Shown: one piece after another, positions 41,404-50,902 of the stretch
Layout: every line of letters begins with the position of its first letter
Position numbering within the stretch: the first letter of the stretch is position 1
Source of the DNA: Antedon bifida
Lineage: Eukaryota; Echinodermata; Crinoidea; Comatulida; Antedonidae
Assembly (NCBI GenBank): GCA_963402885.1
Contig: OY727094.1
Coordinates: 20,524,501 to 20,588,500, forward strand
Length of the DNA stretch: 64,000 bases
Direction of reading: 5' to 3'
Notes under the pieces: generated by a model
Database searches by the model: none
What the model was told of the DNA's origin: nothing
Seen by the model: only the letters and a program-made list of their open reading frames with translations
Translations under genes and position numbers: made by a program

Positions 41404-42849
41404 TTAAGGCCTACAATATGATCTGCATTTTTCATTAATTGCATTTTTGATTAGTTGTTTTTTTAGATTTTCAGCTCCAAACTGTTTGTATGCTTGTTGG
41501 ACTACCGCAGTAATGCGTCTTTTGTTCAAGGGCAATTTCCCCCTTAACCCACCGTAATTGCTCACTGCCATTTCATCCTTTGAAAAAACGTGAAACATTA
41601 ATGATTTTATAAACTTCGTTGGATTATTAAATGATGTTCTTAAAACATCACAATATGTGGTTACCGACATGGTGTAGGGAGGGTGAACTGCGCCAATTGT
41701 AACCACTCCATCTTCTGAGCCCAGTGTACTGAAGTTAACTTCAGAAGAGGGTTTTGGGCATTCAGATCCTTTTATGTGTTGCCGTAGCATATCTCTCATC
41801 TCGGTAACCATTTGCTCTACCCTGTCTAGCTTCTCACTGCAATTGCAGTTGCATTCAGGAGGACCAAAGATACTTGATAGGTCGAGATTCAAGTCAACTA
41901 TCTCTGGTGCATCGTTTGCCACCTCATTCCCCAAGCTCTTTTCTACATCTTCTACCTCATCTACATCGTCTTCCACACTCACCACCTTATCTTCACCGAC
42001 TTCTATGCTCTCTACTTCATCTCCCACGTTCTCCATCACATCTACATCGTCTTCCACGCTCACCACCTTATCTTCACCGACTTCTATGCTCTCTACTTCA
42101 TCTCCCACGTTCTCCATCACATCTACATCGTCTTCCACGCTCACCACCTTATCTTCACCGACTTCTATGCTCTCTTCTTCATCTCCCACGTTCTCTATCA
42201 CATCTACATCGTCTTCCACGCTCACCACCTTATCTTCACCGACGTCTATGCTCTCTACTTCATCTCCCACGTTCTCTATCACATCTACATCGTCTTCCAC
42301 GATCACCACCTTATCTTCACCGACTTTTATGCTCTCTACTTCATCTCCCACGTTCTCCATCACATCTACATTGTCTTCCACGCTCACCACCTTATCTTCA
42401 CCGACTTTTATGCTCTCTACTTCATCTCCCACGTTCTCCATCACATCTACATTGTCTTCCACGCTCACCACCTTATCTTCACCGACTTTTATGCTCTCTA
42501 CTTCATCTCCCACGTTCTCCATCACATCTACATTGTCTTCCACGCTCACCACCTTATCTTCACCGACTTTTATGCTCTCTACTTCAGCTCCCACGTTCTC
42601 CATCACATCTACATTGTCTTCCACGCTCACCACCTTATCTTCACCGACTTCTATACTCTCTACCTCATCTCCCACGTTCTCTATCACATCTACATCTTCA
42701 CCCTCAGCTACCACGTTCACCACATTTTCATGTTTCTTCATTTTTGGTTTTGCTTCAATACGTGTTTCGGCGTTGCTCTTTCGTTTTCTGAATTCAGCTC
42801 CTTCTGCAAGGTGCTCGTACAAAATAACCAGATCGTCATTGGTAACAAC
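41404..42849 (-). CDS. BEN-domain protein with acidic repeats, exon 2
   Basis: Main exon of the second transposon gene. It opens after an acceptor (TATTTTTAG at 42850) and is in phase with exon 1, giving a 530-residue protein. A basic stretch at about 70-88 (FRKRK, KPKMKK) could be a nuclear signal. Residues 102-344 are nine 27-residue repeats of the VDVIENVGDEVESI / VGEDKVVSVED type, strongly acidic. Residues about 386-407 (LDRVEQMVTEMRDML) look like a short coiled coil next to a CNCNC cluster. Residues about 442-524 resemble a BEN domain: LMFHVFSKDEMAVSN, then GKLPLNKRRITAVVQQAY, matching the family pattern of an F-S/T-x-E-L-A-x-S segment, G, K-x-PL and a final helix. BEN domains bind DNA and recruit chromatin factors; the role here is inferred. 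The only apparent start inside this exon is a TTG, which supports an upstream exon. Confidence 0.85.
   Translation of the reverse strand, partial: VVTNDDLVILYEHLAEGAEFRKRKSNAETRIEAKPKMKKHENVVNVVAEGEDVDVIENVGDEVESIEVGEDKVVSVEDNVDVMENVGAEVESIKVGEDKVVSVEDNVDVMENVGDEVESIKVGEDKVVSVEDNVDVMENVGDEVESIKVGEDKVVSVEDNVDVMENVGDEVESIKVGEDKVVIVEDDVDVIENVGDEVESIDVGEDKVVSVEDDVDVIENVGDEEESIEVGEDKVVSVEDDVDVMENVGDEVESIEVGEDKVVSVEDDVDVMENVGDEVESIEVGEDKVVSVEDDVDEVEDVEKSLGNEVANDAPEIVDLNLDLSSIFGPPECNCNCSEKLDRVEQMVTEMRDMLRQHIKGSECPKPSSEVNFSTLGSEDGVVTIGAVHPPYTMSVTTYCDVLRTSFNNPTKFIKSLMFHVFSKDEMAVSNYGGLRGKLPLNKRRITAVVQQAYKQFGAENLKKQLIKNAINEKCRSYCRP
41965..42693 (-). repeat. Coding minisatellite, 9 x 81 bp
   Basis: Nine in-frame 81-bp units (729 bp) inside the BEN gene encode the acidic 27-residue repeats. 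Units differ at few positions (I/M before ENV, E/K/D before VGED, D/N at the end, one D to A, one V to E, one S to I). Adjacent units share the same variants, which points to recent local expansion. The repeats also keep two plus-strand frames open, which look like genes but are shadows. Confidence 0.95.
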
Positions 42850-43290
42850 CTAAAAATATACGTAGACTGTTTATAAAAAGTGGACGCTTCTTAAAGGCTG
42901 GAGGTGAACTACATTTTTAAACGCATTGCCTCGATATGAATACTACATTACAATTAATATCAAGACGTGATAAAAATACAGTAGAAATTGTTAACATTGC
43001 TTTGTAAATTGTAGGCCTATTATATAATATTTCAGCCAATATTAAATACAACCAATAAATGTGTTATAACCCCTGTATTGTGTGTATACGAATGTGGCAA
43101 GGCGTTTATTCGGGCATAACATTTAATCCGGGACATTTATTTGAAGTGCGGTGGAGGGGTGTGTTATTCCAAACGATATTCCATTGAGGGGGAGTTTATT
43201 CAAAGCAGTGGTCTATTGGAATAAATACAGTAAAATAGTAATATTTTATTTTAATAACGATTATTTTTAATGTAATTTTTTAATACATAC

Positions 43291-43437
43291 CTCACAGCTA
43301 AACTTGTCGTTTATTTTGACGGTTTTTGCGTTATCCAGTTCCCCGTCCGACTTAACTCGACACACTGTATCGCCCTTTTGGAGATACCGTGGATGTTTCC
43401 ACTTCGGAAATCTGGATTGCTTGACTTTAATGTCCAT
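43291..43437 (-). CDS. BEN-domain protein, exon 1
   Basis: Forty-nine codons from an ATG in strong context (AAAATGG) at 43437 to a donor TGTGAG|GTATGT. The exon is phase 0 and joins exon 2 across a 441-bp GT-AG intron (42850-43290) without breaking the frame. The peptide begins MDIKVKQSRFPKWK and is basic, with no recognised domain. I built this exon from splice signals and frame. The intron contains degenerate TTTATTC-rich repeats around 43100-43250. Confidence 0.7.
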
Positions 43438-45513
43438 TTTGTTTTTAATTCTTTATGTGCACGTACGTAAACTAATAATAAAGTTTTAAAAAAAATGTTT
43501 GTTAATATAAATTAATTAATAAATAAAATAATAAAGTTATTTTAAATAGTGTTATGTTTAATTGCTCCATATATCCCCTTACTGAAAAAGTTATGTTATT
43601 ATTATCATCAATTCGTTCGATGTAATTTGTGGCGTGTGTCAATCAATCAGTATAATAAACCATTAATAATAATAATATTAAACGCCGCAATATTAAAATA
43701 ATAATTAAATCGAGTCGGTTTGAAAATTGACTGTAGTAGGATCCTTGTTACCACGTAAATTTTCAGTTTATCATTTCCAAAGCCTACTACTCTATAAAGC
43801 ACTTATTTAATATTAATGTTATTTTGGAAAGCACAGTATATAGCCTATTTTGTATTATTAGAGTAGTTACTAGTAATAAAAATAGTAAATTTCTAGAAAC
43901 GGTGCTCTGCGTGATGATACACGCAGAGCGCGAAGCGTTTCACTACGATTCACACACCTTGTAAAATGTTTTTAATGTGAATGGATGAGTTGCGGCGCGG
44001 GTGCGGGCGGGGGACCGCAGGCCGGGAGAGGGACCGCAGGCCGGGAGAGGGGCGTCAGGTGCGGGGCTCTGTTGTGTACTTTTTAGTTAGAGGAATAGGC
44101 CATATTCACTATATAGACCTAGCTAGCCTAGTAATAGGCCTTGGAGCTACTAAATATCTAAGCCTATTTTGTAAACTACTCGTAAATACTAAGACGTAAT
44201 TCATTACATAAATTTGATTTCTTTAAATTCGAAAACTTACGATTTTGAAAACTGTACTTTTTGCCGCCGCTCAATTAACAAAAGTCAAGGTCAATGTCAA
44301 GGTCGCGGAGGACAAATCCACTTCCATTATTTCGCGTTATGCCTCGTTGAATGTTCTTGTATATTTTTTACACCGATCTGAGTATGCATACCATATTCTT
44401 ATATCCGAGATTAAACGATAACACTTTCGAAATAAACTACATATTCTTCATATCAGAGATTAAGCAATGACATTTTTAAAATAAACTGTACATATTAAAA
44501 TAGTTAGTAATACTAGTATCAGTACGTATTTAATCAATTAAAACAGTATTTTAACTTTGAAACATCAATATTATATAAATAACTGTAATACCTAATATAA
44601 AAAAATCACAATTTTTAAATTGATAATTTGCTCATTAATGTATAAACACAACATCGATATTTAAAAAGTCCTTAATATCATGAAAGACTTTGTTCTCTAT
44701 AGTCATGACTAATATGTTGTAGGCCTGCTGTGCCATCTGATTTTAATTAATACAAAATTTATTTCATTGTTATTCTCACTTATATTTTTTTTGATATATA
44801 ATTCATTTATACCCTATATACAGACTATATACATTATTTTAAAATACGAATATAAAAAAAAAAACAAAAATATTAAAAATGCTTTTCTTACTCCTGTGTC
44901 TAGTTTTATGTCTCATGGTTATATTTGTTTGCTTATCTTCTCGTGCGTTACTTATGTTACGTTACGTTTCTTTTTTGTTTTCAATATCAATTTATACAAT
45001 TTTTTAAAATTCATACTTCATAAGATAAAATGGAACTGCCTATGGGTATTATACAACAATATTATGTAAATATAAATATATACAGATTACAAATATTGTA
45101 AAGTGAAAAAGAAAGAATTATGTATGACCTCAACAGAGAAAAAAACAGCTCTCTTATTTACAAACACCGTTCAAAACCTAAAGGTCGACTGTGCTTTAAA
45201 GAAGTATTGTCCCTCAAAAACATGAAAAATGAAGATTAATTAAATCAGACTTTGAATAATATGTTTATTTTGTAGTTCTAAAAAAGTTAATCACTTCCAC
45301 TTATAAAATGAAAAAATAAGTTGGTTAAATTCAACCAAAAATTCATTGGCTGGCAGCCAATTTGACCATTTTTGCTTTAAATTACATTTTTTTCAGGTAT
45401 ATACATTTTTTTTCGATCCAATTTTTGATCAAAGTGGATAACTAATATGTTACATTAAATATTCAACAAAAAATGATTTTAAGAATTATTTTTTCAGGGG
45501 GATAAATACATCT
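43438..45513. other. Intergenic region between the two transposon genes
   Basis: About 2.1 kb, AT-rich, without a convincing gene. It contains a GC-rich patch at 43990-44060 with two copies of a GACCGCAGGCCGGGAGAG unit, a perfect hairpin at 43904-43929, and a candidate poly(A) signal for the transposase transcript (AATAAA on the minus strand at 45264-45269). The promoter of the BEN gene should lie near 43440-43700, but AT-richness hides any TATA box. Confidence 0.5.
43904..43929. repeat. Perfect 10-bp stem hairpin
   Basis: GCTCTGCGTG, six-base loop ATGATA, CACGCAGAGC. It is followed by GCGAAGCG and stands out in AT-rich DNA. It may be the end of an old repeat or a protein site; no function is assigned. 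Confidence 0.6.
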
Positions 45514-45689
45514 TTAAACAACCTCCCGATCTCGCTTTCTATTTACACGATGGTTCTTCCGATCCTCGAAATGAATTATGCGTTCATGGCGAGTCCCATC
45601 CGCCTTCGACGTAAAGACATACTTACACCCTCTAGCACACATAGCTGGACCACCATTCACTGAAAGCGATGGGCAAGTAATGTCTGGTC
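45514..45689 (-). CDS. DDE transposase, proposed exon 2 (C2H2 zinc finger)
   Basis: After a pyrimidine-rich tract and acceptor (TTTTTTTATACAG at 45690) a frame in phase with exon 1 (phase 1) codes for 58 residues and ends in TAA. It contains a good C2H2 finger: C576-x3-C580-x12-H593-x4-H598, with aromatic F584 in place (CARGCKYVF ... RHERIIH). A basic tail follows (RKNHRVNRKRDR). A phase-correct open exon with a zinc finger is unlikely by chance in this AT-rich intron-like DNA. The finger may contribute to recognition of the GC-rich subterminal motifs, which is inference. The intron is 2,814 bp. Confidence 0.7.
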
Positions 45690-46308
45690 CTGTATAAAAA
45701 AATTATATATTTATATACATATACAGTATTTTTTTTTCAAACACCTATCATTCTTAATGTATTTTTTTTTATAGAAGAGCGCATGTAGCGTCAAGTGTCT
45801 ACGCGCTGTATACCTCCAGTATATTGGGATATACACCCACTGTCGTCATGGCAACACGTTTTCCCACAAGAAAGAACAAAGCGGAGGCCGCCTCCAGTGA
45901 GTGAAGTCAGTTTCTAAATTTAGAGCATATCGTCTGAGCAAATACCAGTAGATGATTTCGCGACCAATGCGACTTCTTTGGACAAAAACAACATATGATG
46001 GATACGCAAGGACTTTTTAAAACGCCAGCAATTACGACGAATCCTTCCCATGCATTCTATTTTCTAACTACAGCATCAACTTAAAAAATAAAATGAAATT
46101 ACAGTTCCTGATAATATAAGACCTTTATGCCGGTCAACACTTTCAAAAACGCAATTATTCATGGAGTAGTAACAAAGTGCGAGGCAGGGAAGGCAAGCGA
46201 GGCAAGTATGCGAGGCTTCGTTTTACCATCATCAAAAAATGCGGCATCATTTTATCATTTCCCAAAATTTCGAGGCAGAAAATCACCGAAATTGAATGTA
46301 GCCTAGGC

Positions 46309-47170
46309 CCGCTAGTTCCCTTTTGCACCTGCCTTGTATTTTAACTAGAAATTTGTTAACCAAATTATGTATCGTGAATACCACCCCTTATAGAATTAGT
46401 AGGCCTACTTTAATGAAGAAAAATCACATAAAAGTAACAATAAACCCGTTAAATTGGTGATTTTACAGACGTTTTCTCGCATACTGTTCGCGAATTTCGC
46501 ACGCTCAATGTTCAATATTTTGGTTTCTATGGAACGCCAAAAAAGCAAAAATAATTAGAGGGCTAAAAACTATGTGGAATCCATATATTTAACGCATTAT
46601 TTGGTAAAAATCACGTAAAATTTCAATAGATTTTGTCACTGTCACTTACTGTTGATACTGTACACGGTTTCGTTAACCTTCGTTAACGAATAAAATAGAA
46701 CAATTCACCATAATATCCTTAGTAGGATGTCCAAGGTCTAGGCTAGCTAGGTAGGCCTAGTGATGTTGATTTAGGATCAAGTATTATTCTTTGAAAACAG
46801 AACAGTATCAGCAGTAACATATTACAGCATTTTTATTGACAAATTGACACATATATTGAAATTAAACGTGTTTTTCACCAATAGATGCATAAAAAATTGA
46901 CGCATTCCGCCGAGTTTTAGTCCTCTATTACGGTATCGTTGCTCTTTTGGCGCTCCATAAAAACAAAAAAAATATTGAGCATTGGACAAGTGAAATTCGC
47001 GAACAGTGTGCGAGAAACACGCCTGTAAAATCATTAATTTAAAGATTTATTTATTACTTTTTATGTGATTCTTTCATTAAAGTACTTATGAGGCATTCTA
47101 AGGTGGTATTCACACGATAAAGTTAGTTATCAAATTTGGAGTCAAAATACAAGTGAAGGAAACTAGCGTC
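46309..47170. repeat. Diverged foldback (inverted repeat) in the intron
   Basis: The left arm at about 46309-46632 and the right arm at about 46848-47170 are reverse complements with clear drift. Shared words include CGCTAGTT, TTGTATTTT, GTGAATACCACC, TACTTTAATGAA, ACTGTTCGCGAATTTC and ATGGAACGCCAAAA / ATGGAGCGCCAAAA. The spacer is about 215 bp. Similarity continues outward with GCGAGGC-rich flanks (about 46175-46283 and 47783-47868), but the right side is interrupted by 47171-47750. It is probably an old foldback or MITE-like insertion. Confidence 0.75.
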
Positions 47171-47461
47171 AGGTTTATCAATAGTACGTACATGGACAAC
47201 AATAAATAAAAATCGTTCGAAATATACCTAGCCTATTAAACAGGAAAGGTGTATCATTATTAATATTAAACCAATTATTATTATATCAAAATTGATTATT
47301 ATTTGATTGATTATTTATTATTATTTTCTACATAGGACTCTAGGTTAGGGCTAAGCATATTAGCTAAAGTTTAATTTTAGGCCTAGTAGGCCATATTACG
47401 TCGGACGTAAGTCTTTTTCACACGCGCTCCAGAATTCTCTCGCAATTTTTTTCTTTACGAC

Positions 47462-47749
47462 ATGTTATCTGATCGGTATATCAGTTACTTTTATTCACCG
47501 CAAGTTATTGAACTTGTCCTGGCCATCGCTGCGGTTCACTTTATTTGCGAGAGAGGTACACGTGTTGATTTCCTAGAGAACGGAATGTCAAAAATGTCTT
47601 TGGCACGCCGCTCAGAGAGAAGTCTGTGCGTTGCTGCTGAAACCACGTGCTATAGGAAGGGAATCGCCTCAAGGCCGAATCCTCCCAGGACAGAATCGTT
47701 CCGCTACCTGCTAAATAGTAAAGAGGGGTTTTCCATGACTCAGGTGTGA
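47462..47749 (+). other. Unrecognised 95-codon open frame in the interrupted foldback arm
   Basis: Starts MLSDRYISYFYSPQ and runs 95 codons from ATG to TGA. Base composition is richer in G+C than its surroundings, and a donor-like CTCAG|GTGTGA overlaps its end. I recognise no domain. It occupies the stretch that interrupts the right arm of the foldback, so it may be a remnant exon carried in by an insertion. It could equally be a chance frame. Confidence 0.2.
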
Positions 47750-47921
47750 AAAAATATTTTTGAAATTGTAAACTATAGGCCTATGCCTCGCACTTTTGGA
47801 ATTGATAAATTAATGATGCCTCGCACAAATATTTGGCGTGCCTCGCATACCTCGCACTTTGTCAACACTCTCGTTGATGCTAGTTTTAGGCCTTATCATA
47901 TTGAATAATTTACTTTTTTCT

Positions 47922-48250
47922 CCGAATGGTTCCGGAGTTGAAGGAGGCAGGCATCAGTAAAACTACGGTGCACCATTTAATAATGTCCCCCAAAATCTAA
48001 ATCTAGGAACACTGTAAATTATAAAGGGCTTGTAAGAGCTAGAGTACCGCCAAAATCTAACAACGCAACTTAAGAGCAAGCATCTGGACCATTATTTTTG
48101 TCGTTCGCAATGTTAAACCGAGGCGTGTGCCTTTTGATGATGAATGTTTGCGGTTGTTGTGCGATGACAAAAACAAGGTAAATGTTGGCACCCTTGCTGT
48201 GAGTACTGTTTCTGTAGGTATCACCAGATTTCACGGTATTACCCAGTGCT
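47922..48250 (+). pseudogene. Decayed antisense copy of the transposase fragment
   Basis: This stretch is a reversed copy of exon 1 bases about 49595-49915 of the same element. Shared words include GAAGGAGGCAGGCATCAGTA, ACTACGGTGCACCATTT, ATTATAAAGGGCTTGT and GTAAATGTTGGCACCCTTGC. It corresponds to roughly residues 94-199 of the transposase, including the first catalytic DDKNKVNVG. It is dead: several in-frame stops, a frameshift by an extra T near 48070, missing codons near 48105-48120, and a roughly 12-bp insertion near 48205. It lies in the transposase intron in opposite orientation, so the primary transcript contains both sense and antisense versions. Confidence 0.9.
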
Positions 48251-48477
48251 GTATGAGCGTACGTCGATACTCATTTCCGGCCACCAGGGATGATGTCATT
48301 TAACAAAATTCGATGTGTCTCAAATATCCGAAACACCCTTAGTCAGATCCTGGCTACGGCCCTGTATTGGGACGTTTAATACAGGGGAAAAAGAGGGGGG
48401 GGGGGGGCGGGATAATTTTAATAAATACTTATTTTTTATATTCTGTACAGTTATAGTCTTAAAGAACCATAACAAAT
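48251..48477. other. Repeat-like remnant with 13-G run
   Basis: Noncoding stretch between the transposase fragment and exon 1. It contains ATCCTGGCTACGGCCCTG (near 48345), a word resembling ends of dispersed animal repeats as I recall them, and a run of 13 G at 48395-48407. It is perhaps a truncated nested insertion. Confidence 0.35.
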
Positions 48478-48503
48478 TTAAATGAAAGGATAAATATACT
48501 CAC

Positions 48504-50178
48504 CTAGCATATGTTGTTTTAAATTTTCCACACGACTTCGCATTTGTAACCAAGTGTAGTAGTGAAAATCATCTGTATTCGGGTTTGGTGTGGGGGTAAA
48601 CATTCGGCTGTTGCACTCTCGGAGATATGCCATAAACGATTTCGCTTTTACAGGATGTTTAGAGCAATGTTCACAAGATGCTGCTTCGCATTTTACGAAT
48701 TCTAACAAATTTGTTCGTCGCACGGCATGTTTAATAAAAAATTTTAATTCTTCAAGAATTGATGTTAGCTCTGGGCTTTCGTTTATTTTTTTAATACCAG
48801 CATTAGCGAACTCCTCTAGTTTGTCATCATCTGCATATTTACTTTGGCTTGGTTGACAAGAAACAGAAATGGGTGTGACTGGAAACCCATCATATTGTGT
48901 GTTCCAAAAGCCCCCAAGTGTCAAAATAGCATTGTCGAAAACCTTCGCTAATTTAAAATCCTTCTCCTCCACTGATATGTTTTGTAGAAATGGAGTGGTA
49001 TCCTCTCCAGGCAAAGTTATGGGAAGAGTCACCGAGACAAGTTTTTTCGACAAAGGTGACCACAAGTGTTCAATGGGGTTTTCGGCCGAATGACCTGCTG
49101 CCAGATTAGCCACAGCGTAGTAATCAAAGTCATGGTCTCTCCACAACCTTCCCTGCGAAATTAGAGTTCTTATTTTTTTCACTGACCAATCCGGACCACC
49201 GTCCGCCAAAATGTATACCACAGATTTACCTTGCCGTATTTCTTTGATGTTATAAATTGTGGACAAGTCGTTGGCGTGTGTCTGTGCTGTTGAACGAGCG
49301 AATCTTGCTGCTCGGTTGAAAACAAACGCCGGACCTGTTTTGCCATATCGGACTCGGGTTCTGCCAATACGGTCAGTAAAAAATCGACCATTTGGCAACA
49401 TTTTACGTTTTGGGGGAGATGCAGATCTGCACCGCCTTTCGTTTTCCCGGACGATCCTGGGTTCGGCACTTCTTGGCCTCGCCCGTTCTGTTGATTTCTT
49501 AGTATTTAGAATCATGTACCCTGACGGAATTATCTTACTATTTTCATAAGGGAAGTCATGATCAAGGTAGTCTGGTTGATCGTCCACTGGGTAATAGCGT
49601 GAAATCTGGTGGTATCTACTAACAGCAAGGGTGCCAACATTTACCTTGTTCTTGTCATCGCATGACAACCGCAAACATTCATCATCGAAAAAGGCACACG
49701 CCTCGGACAACATCGAACATTGCGAGCGACAAAAATGATGGTCCGGATGCTTGCTCTTAGTTGCATTATTTGATTTTGGTGGTACTCTAGCTTTAACAAG
49801 CCCTTTATAATTGACACTGTTCCTAGATTTCGATTTTGGCGGCATCATCAAATGGTGCACCGTAGTTTTACTGATGCCTGCCTCCTTCAAACCCGGAACT
49901 GTTCGGAGCAAATGGTTTTTGACATCAAGTAGTCTCACTCCTGAGCTCATCCCTACCTCGGTCCTTCTCCTCTCCTGCGCAGCAAACCCGTGTACCTGGA
50001 GACAATTCCTGGCTTCGTCGACAATAGTCGGAAATTGCTGATGTTTTGCTGGCCGTCCAATTTTCGCCTTCTTTTTCACTACTTGGGGTTCCTTCGGTTC
50101 CAACTCTTGCAACAAATCGTGGAGTTCACGTTTGTTGCATTCGTAAATCGAATTTAAATGATCGGAATTTGTAGCCAT
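48504..50178 (-). CDS. DDE transposase, exon 1
   Basis: This gene should catalyse excision and integration of the element. Translation starts at ATG 50178 (ATAATGG, good context, in-frame stop upstream) and runs 558 codons to a donor (CTAG|GTGAGT at 48503). With exon 2 the protein has 616 residues. Seen in order: an AT-hook-like KIGRPAKH (about 39-46), a helix-turn-helix-like LKEAGISKTTVHHL (97-110), HPDHHFC (144-150), then a probable catalytic triad: D174/D175 in LSCDDKNKVNVG, D326 in ILADGGPD, and E370 in SAENPIEHLWSPLSKK. A Cys cluster (C497, C502, C505, with H508) could bind zinc. DDK..VG, DGG and N-x-IEH resemble the ISAZ013/Rhodopirellula-type DDE family linked to eukaryotic Zator elements (from memory). 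Reading through the donor would add only eight residues before a stop. Confidence 0.88.
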
Positions 50179-50902
50179 TATCAAGAAAGAACAGTATTAT
50201 TAACAAGAAAGAGAACAAGAGATGTTTTAAGTTTTTCGCGGAGAGGAAACGCGTTTTGCGTATGCACACACGCAGTTGCTGCGACTGAGAGTGGATTATG
50301 TGTATTGTGTACGATAGTTTATACCATGCATTGTACTATATCGTTCTTAAAATAATTGTAACTACTGTAAAAATAAAAGATTATGCTTACCTTCAAACTG
50401 TTTTGTTTTTTCCTTTGTCAAGAGTTCACAAAAATGTACAACTCTGTTTGTTTTTGTATAAAATAACGTGATATTTAAATTATATATATCCAGTTGTTTT
50501 ACGGATTTTACTCTATCAATATTATTATAAGGTTTTATTTCAATAACAAAATAACGTACGGTACGGGGGTGCTAACCGGCTCAAGATGCTTAAAAAAAAT
50601 ATGACAAATTTCGTAACATTTTTAATATTCATTTTTATTTATTTAAAAAAAACAAAACAAAAGTCATACGTATGTATGTAGTAGTATAAGTTTATTTTTA
50701 AATAAAAATAACAAACATTTCATTTATTATTATCTAGATATTTATTAATAACAAAAACAAGATCAGACACACGAATGGATATAATAATTGTAAACAATAT
50801 TGAAATATAATTTGTTCTTCCGTAAAAAATCATTTACCATAATACCTGGCCGGCAAAGCGTTACAAACGAGTTAACACTATATTCTCCAGTATCGGCAAT
50901 AC
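50179..50902. other. Right noncoding region of the transposon
   Basis: 5' flank of the transposase gene up to the right subterminal cluster. It holds the possible promoter near 50286-50323 and otherwise AT-rich DNA with short A and T runs. AACAAACATTTCATTTATTATTATC near 50711 resembles direct repeats near the left end (about 40910). I see no additional gene. Confidence 0.5.
50286..50323 (-). promoter_or_regulatory. Possible core promoter of the transposase gene
   Basis: On the minus strand a TATAAAC box (50323-50317) lies 37 bases before the A of an initiator-like TCTCAGTCGC (A at 50286). That A is about 108 bases before the start ATG at 50178. The spacing is a little longer than usual. The CpG-containing leader (CGCGGAGAGG, ACGCG) fits a 5' region, but there is no proof of transcription. 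Confidence 0.35.

Larger units (their letters stand above)
45690..48503 (-). other. Large transposase intron with embedded repeats
   Basis: Proposed GT-AG intron of 2,814 bp between the two transposase exons. It contains a diverged foldback (about 46105-47910), a decayed antisense transposase fragment (47922-48250), a 13-G run (48395-48407) and a GC-richer open segment (47462-47749). It has no other convincing gene. The size and cargo suggest it has collected insertions. Confidence 0.6.

Noticed and set aside
41965-42693. Possible origin of the 81-bp coding repeat from the 88-bp satellite, given the similar length
   Set aside because: The sequences share no recognisable words and base composition differs; the similar length is coincidence.
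41774-42853. Plus-strand open frames of 359 and 305 codons rich in Ser/Thr/Pro or Leu/His/Arg
   Set aside because: They overlap the BEN gene on the opposite strand and exist only because the 81-bp in-frame repeats lack stops in those frames. Low-complexity translation, no domain.
43981-44199. Plus-strand 72-codon frame starting MDELRRGCGRG
   Set aside because: Formed by a small GC-rich tandem repeat followed by AT-rich DNA; composition changes abruptly within the frame.
44767-45069. Plus-strand 100-codon frame rich in Phe, Ile, Lys and Asn, looking like a membrane protein
   Set aside because: AT-rich DNA naturally gives such hydrophobic translations. No conserved motif, splice signals or context.
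45848-45896. Plus-strand possible first exon (MATRFPTRKNKAEAAS then a GTGAGT donor) with TATA-like words upstream
   Set aside because: No phase-matched downstream exon could be supported; only 16 codons.
46822-47034. Minus-strand 70-codon frame
   Set aside because: Lies inside the right foldback arm; the matching left arm does not preserve it, so it is not under coding constraint.
48590-50041. Several plus-strand and one alternate minus-strand frame of 74-96 codons
   Set aside because: Shadows of transposase exon 1; they have no motifs of their own.
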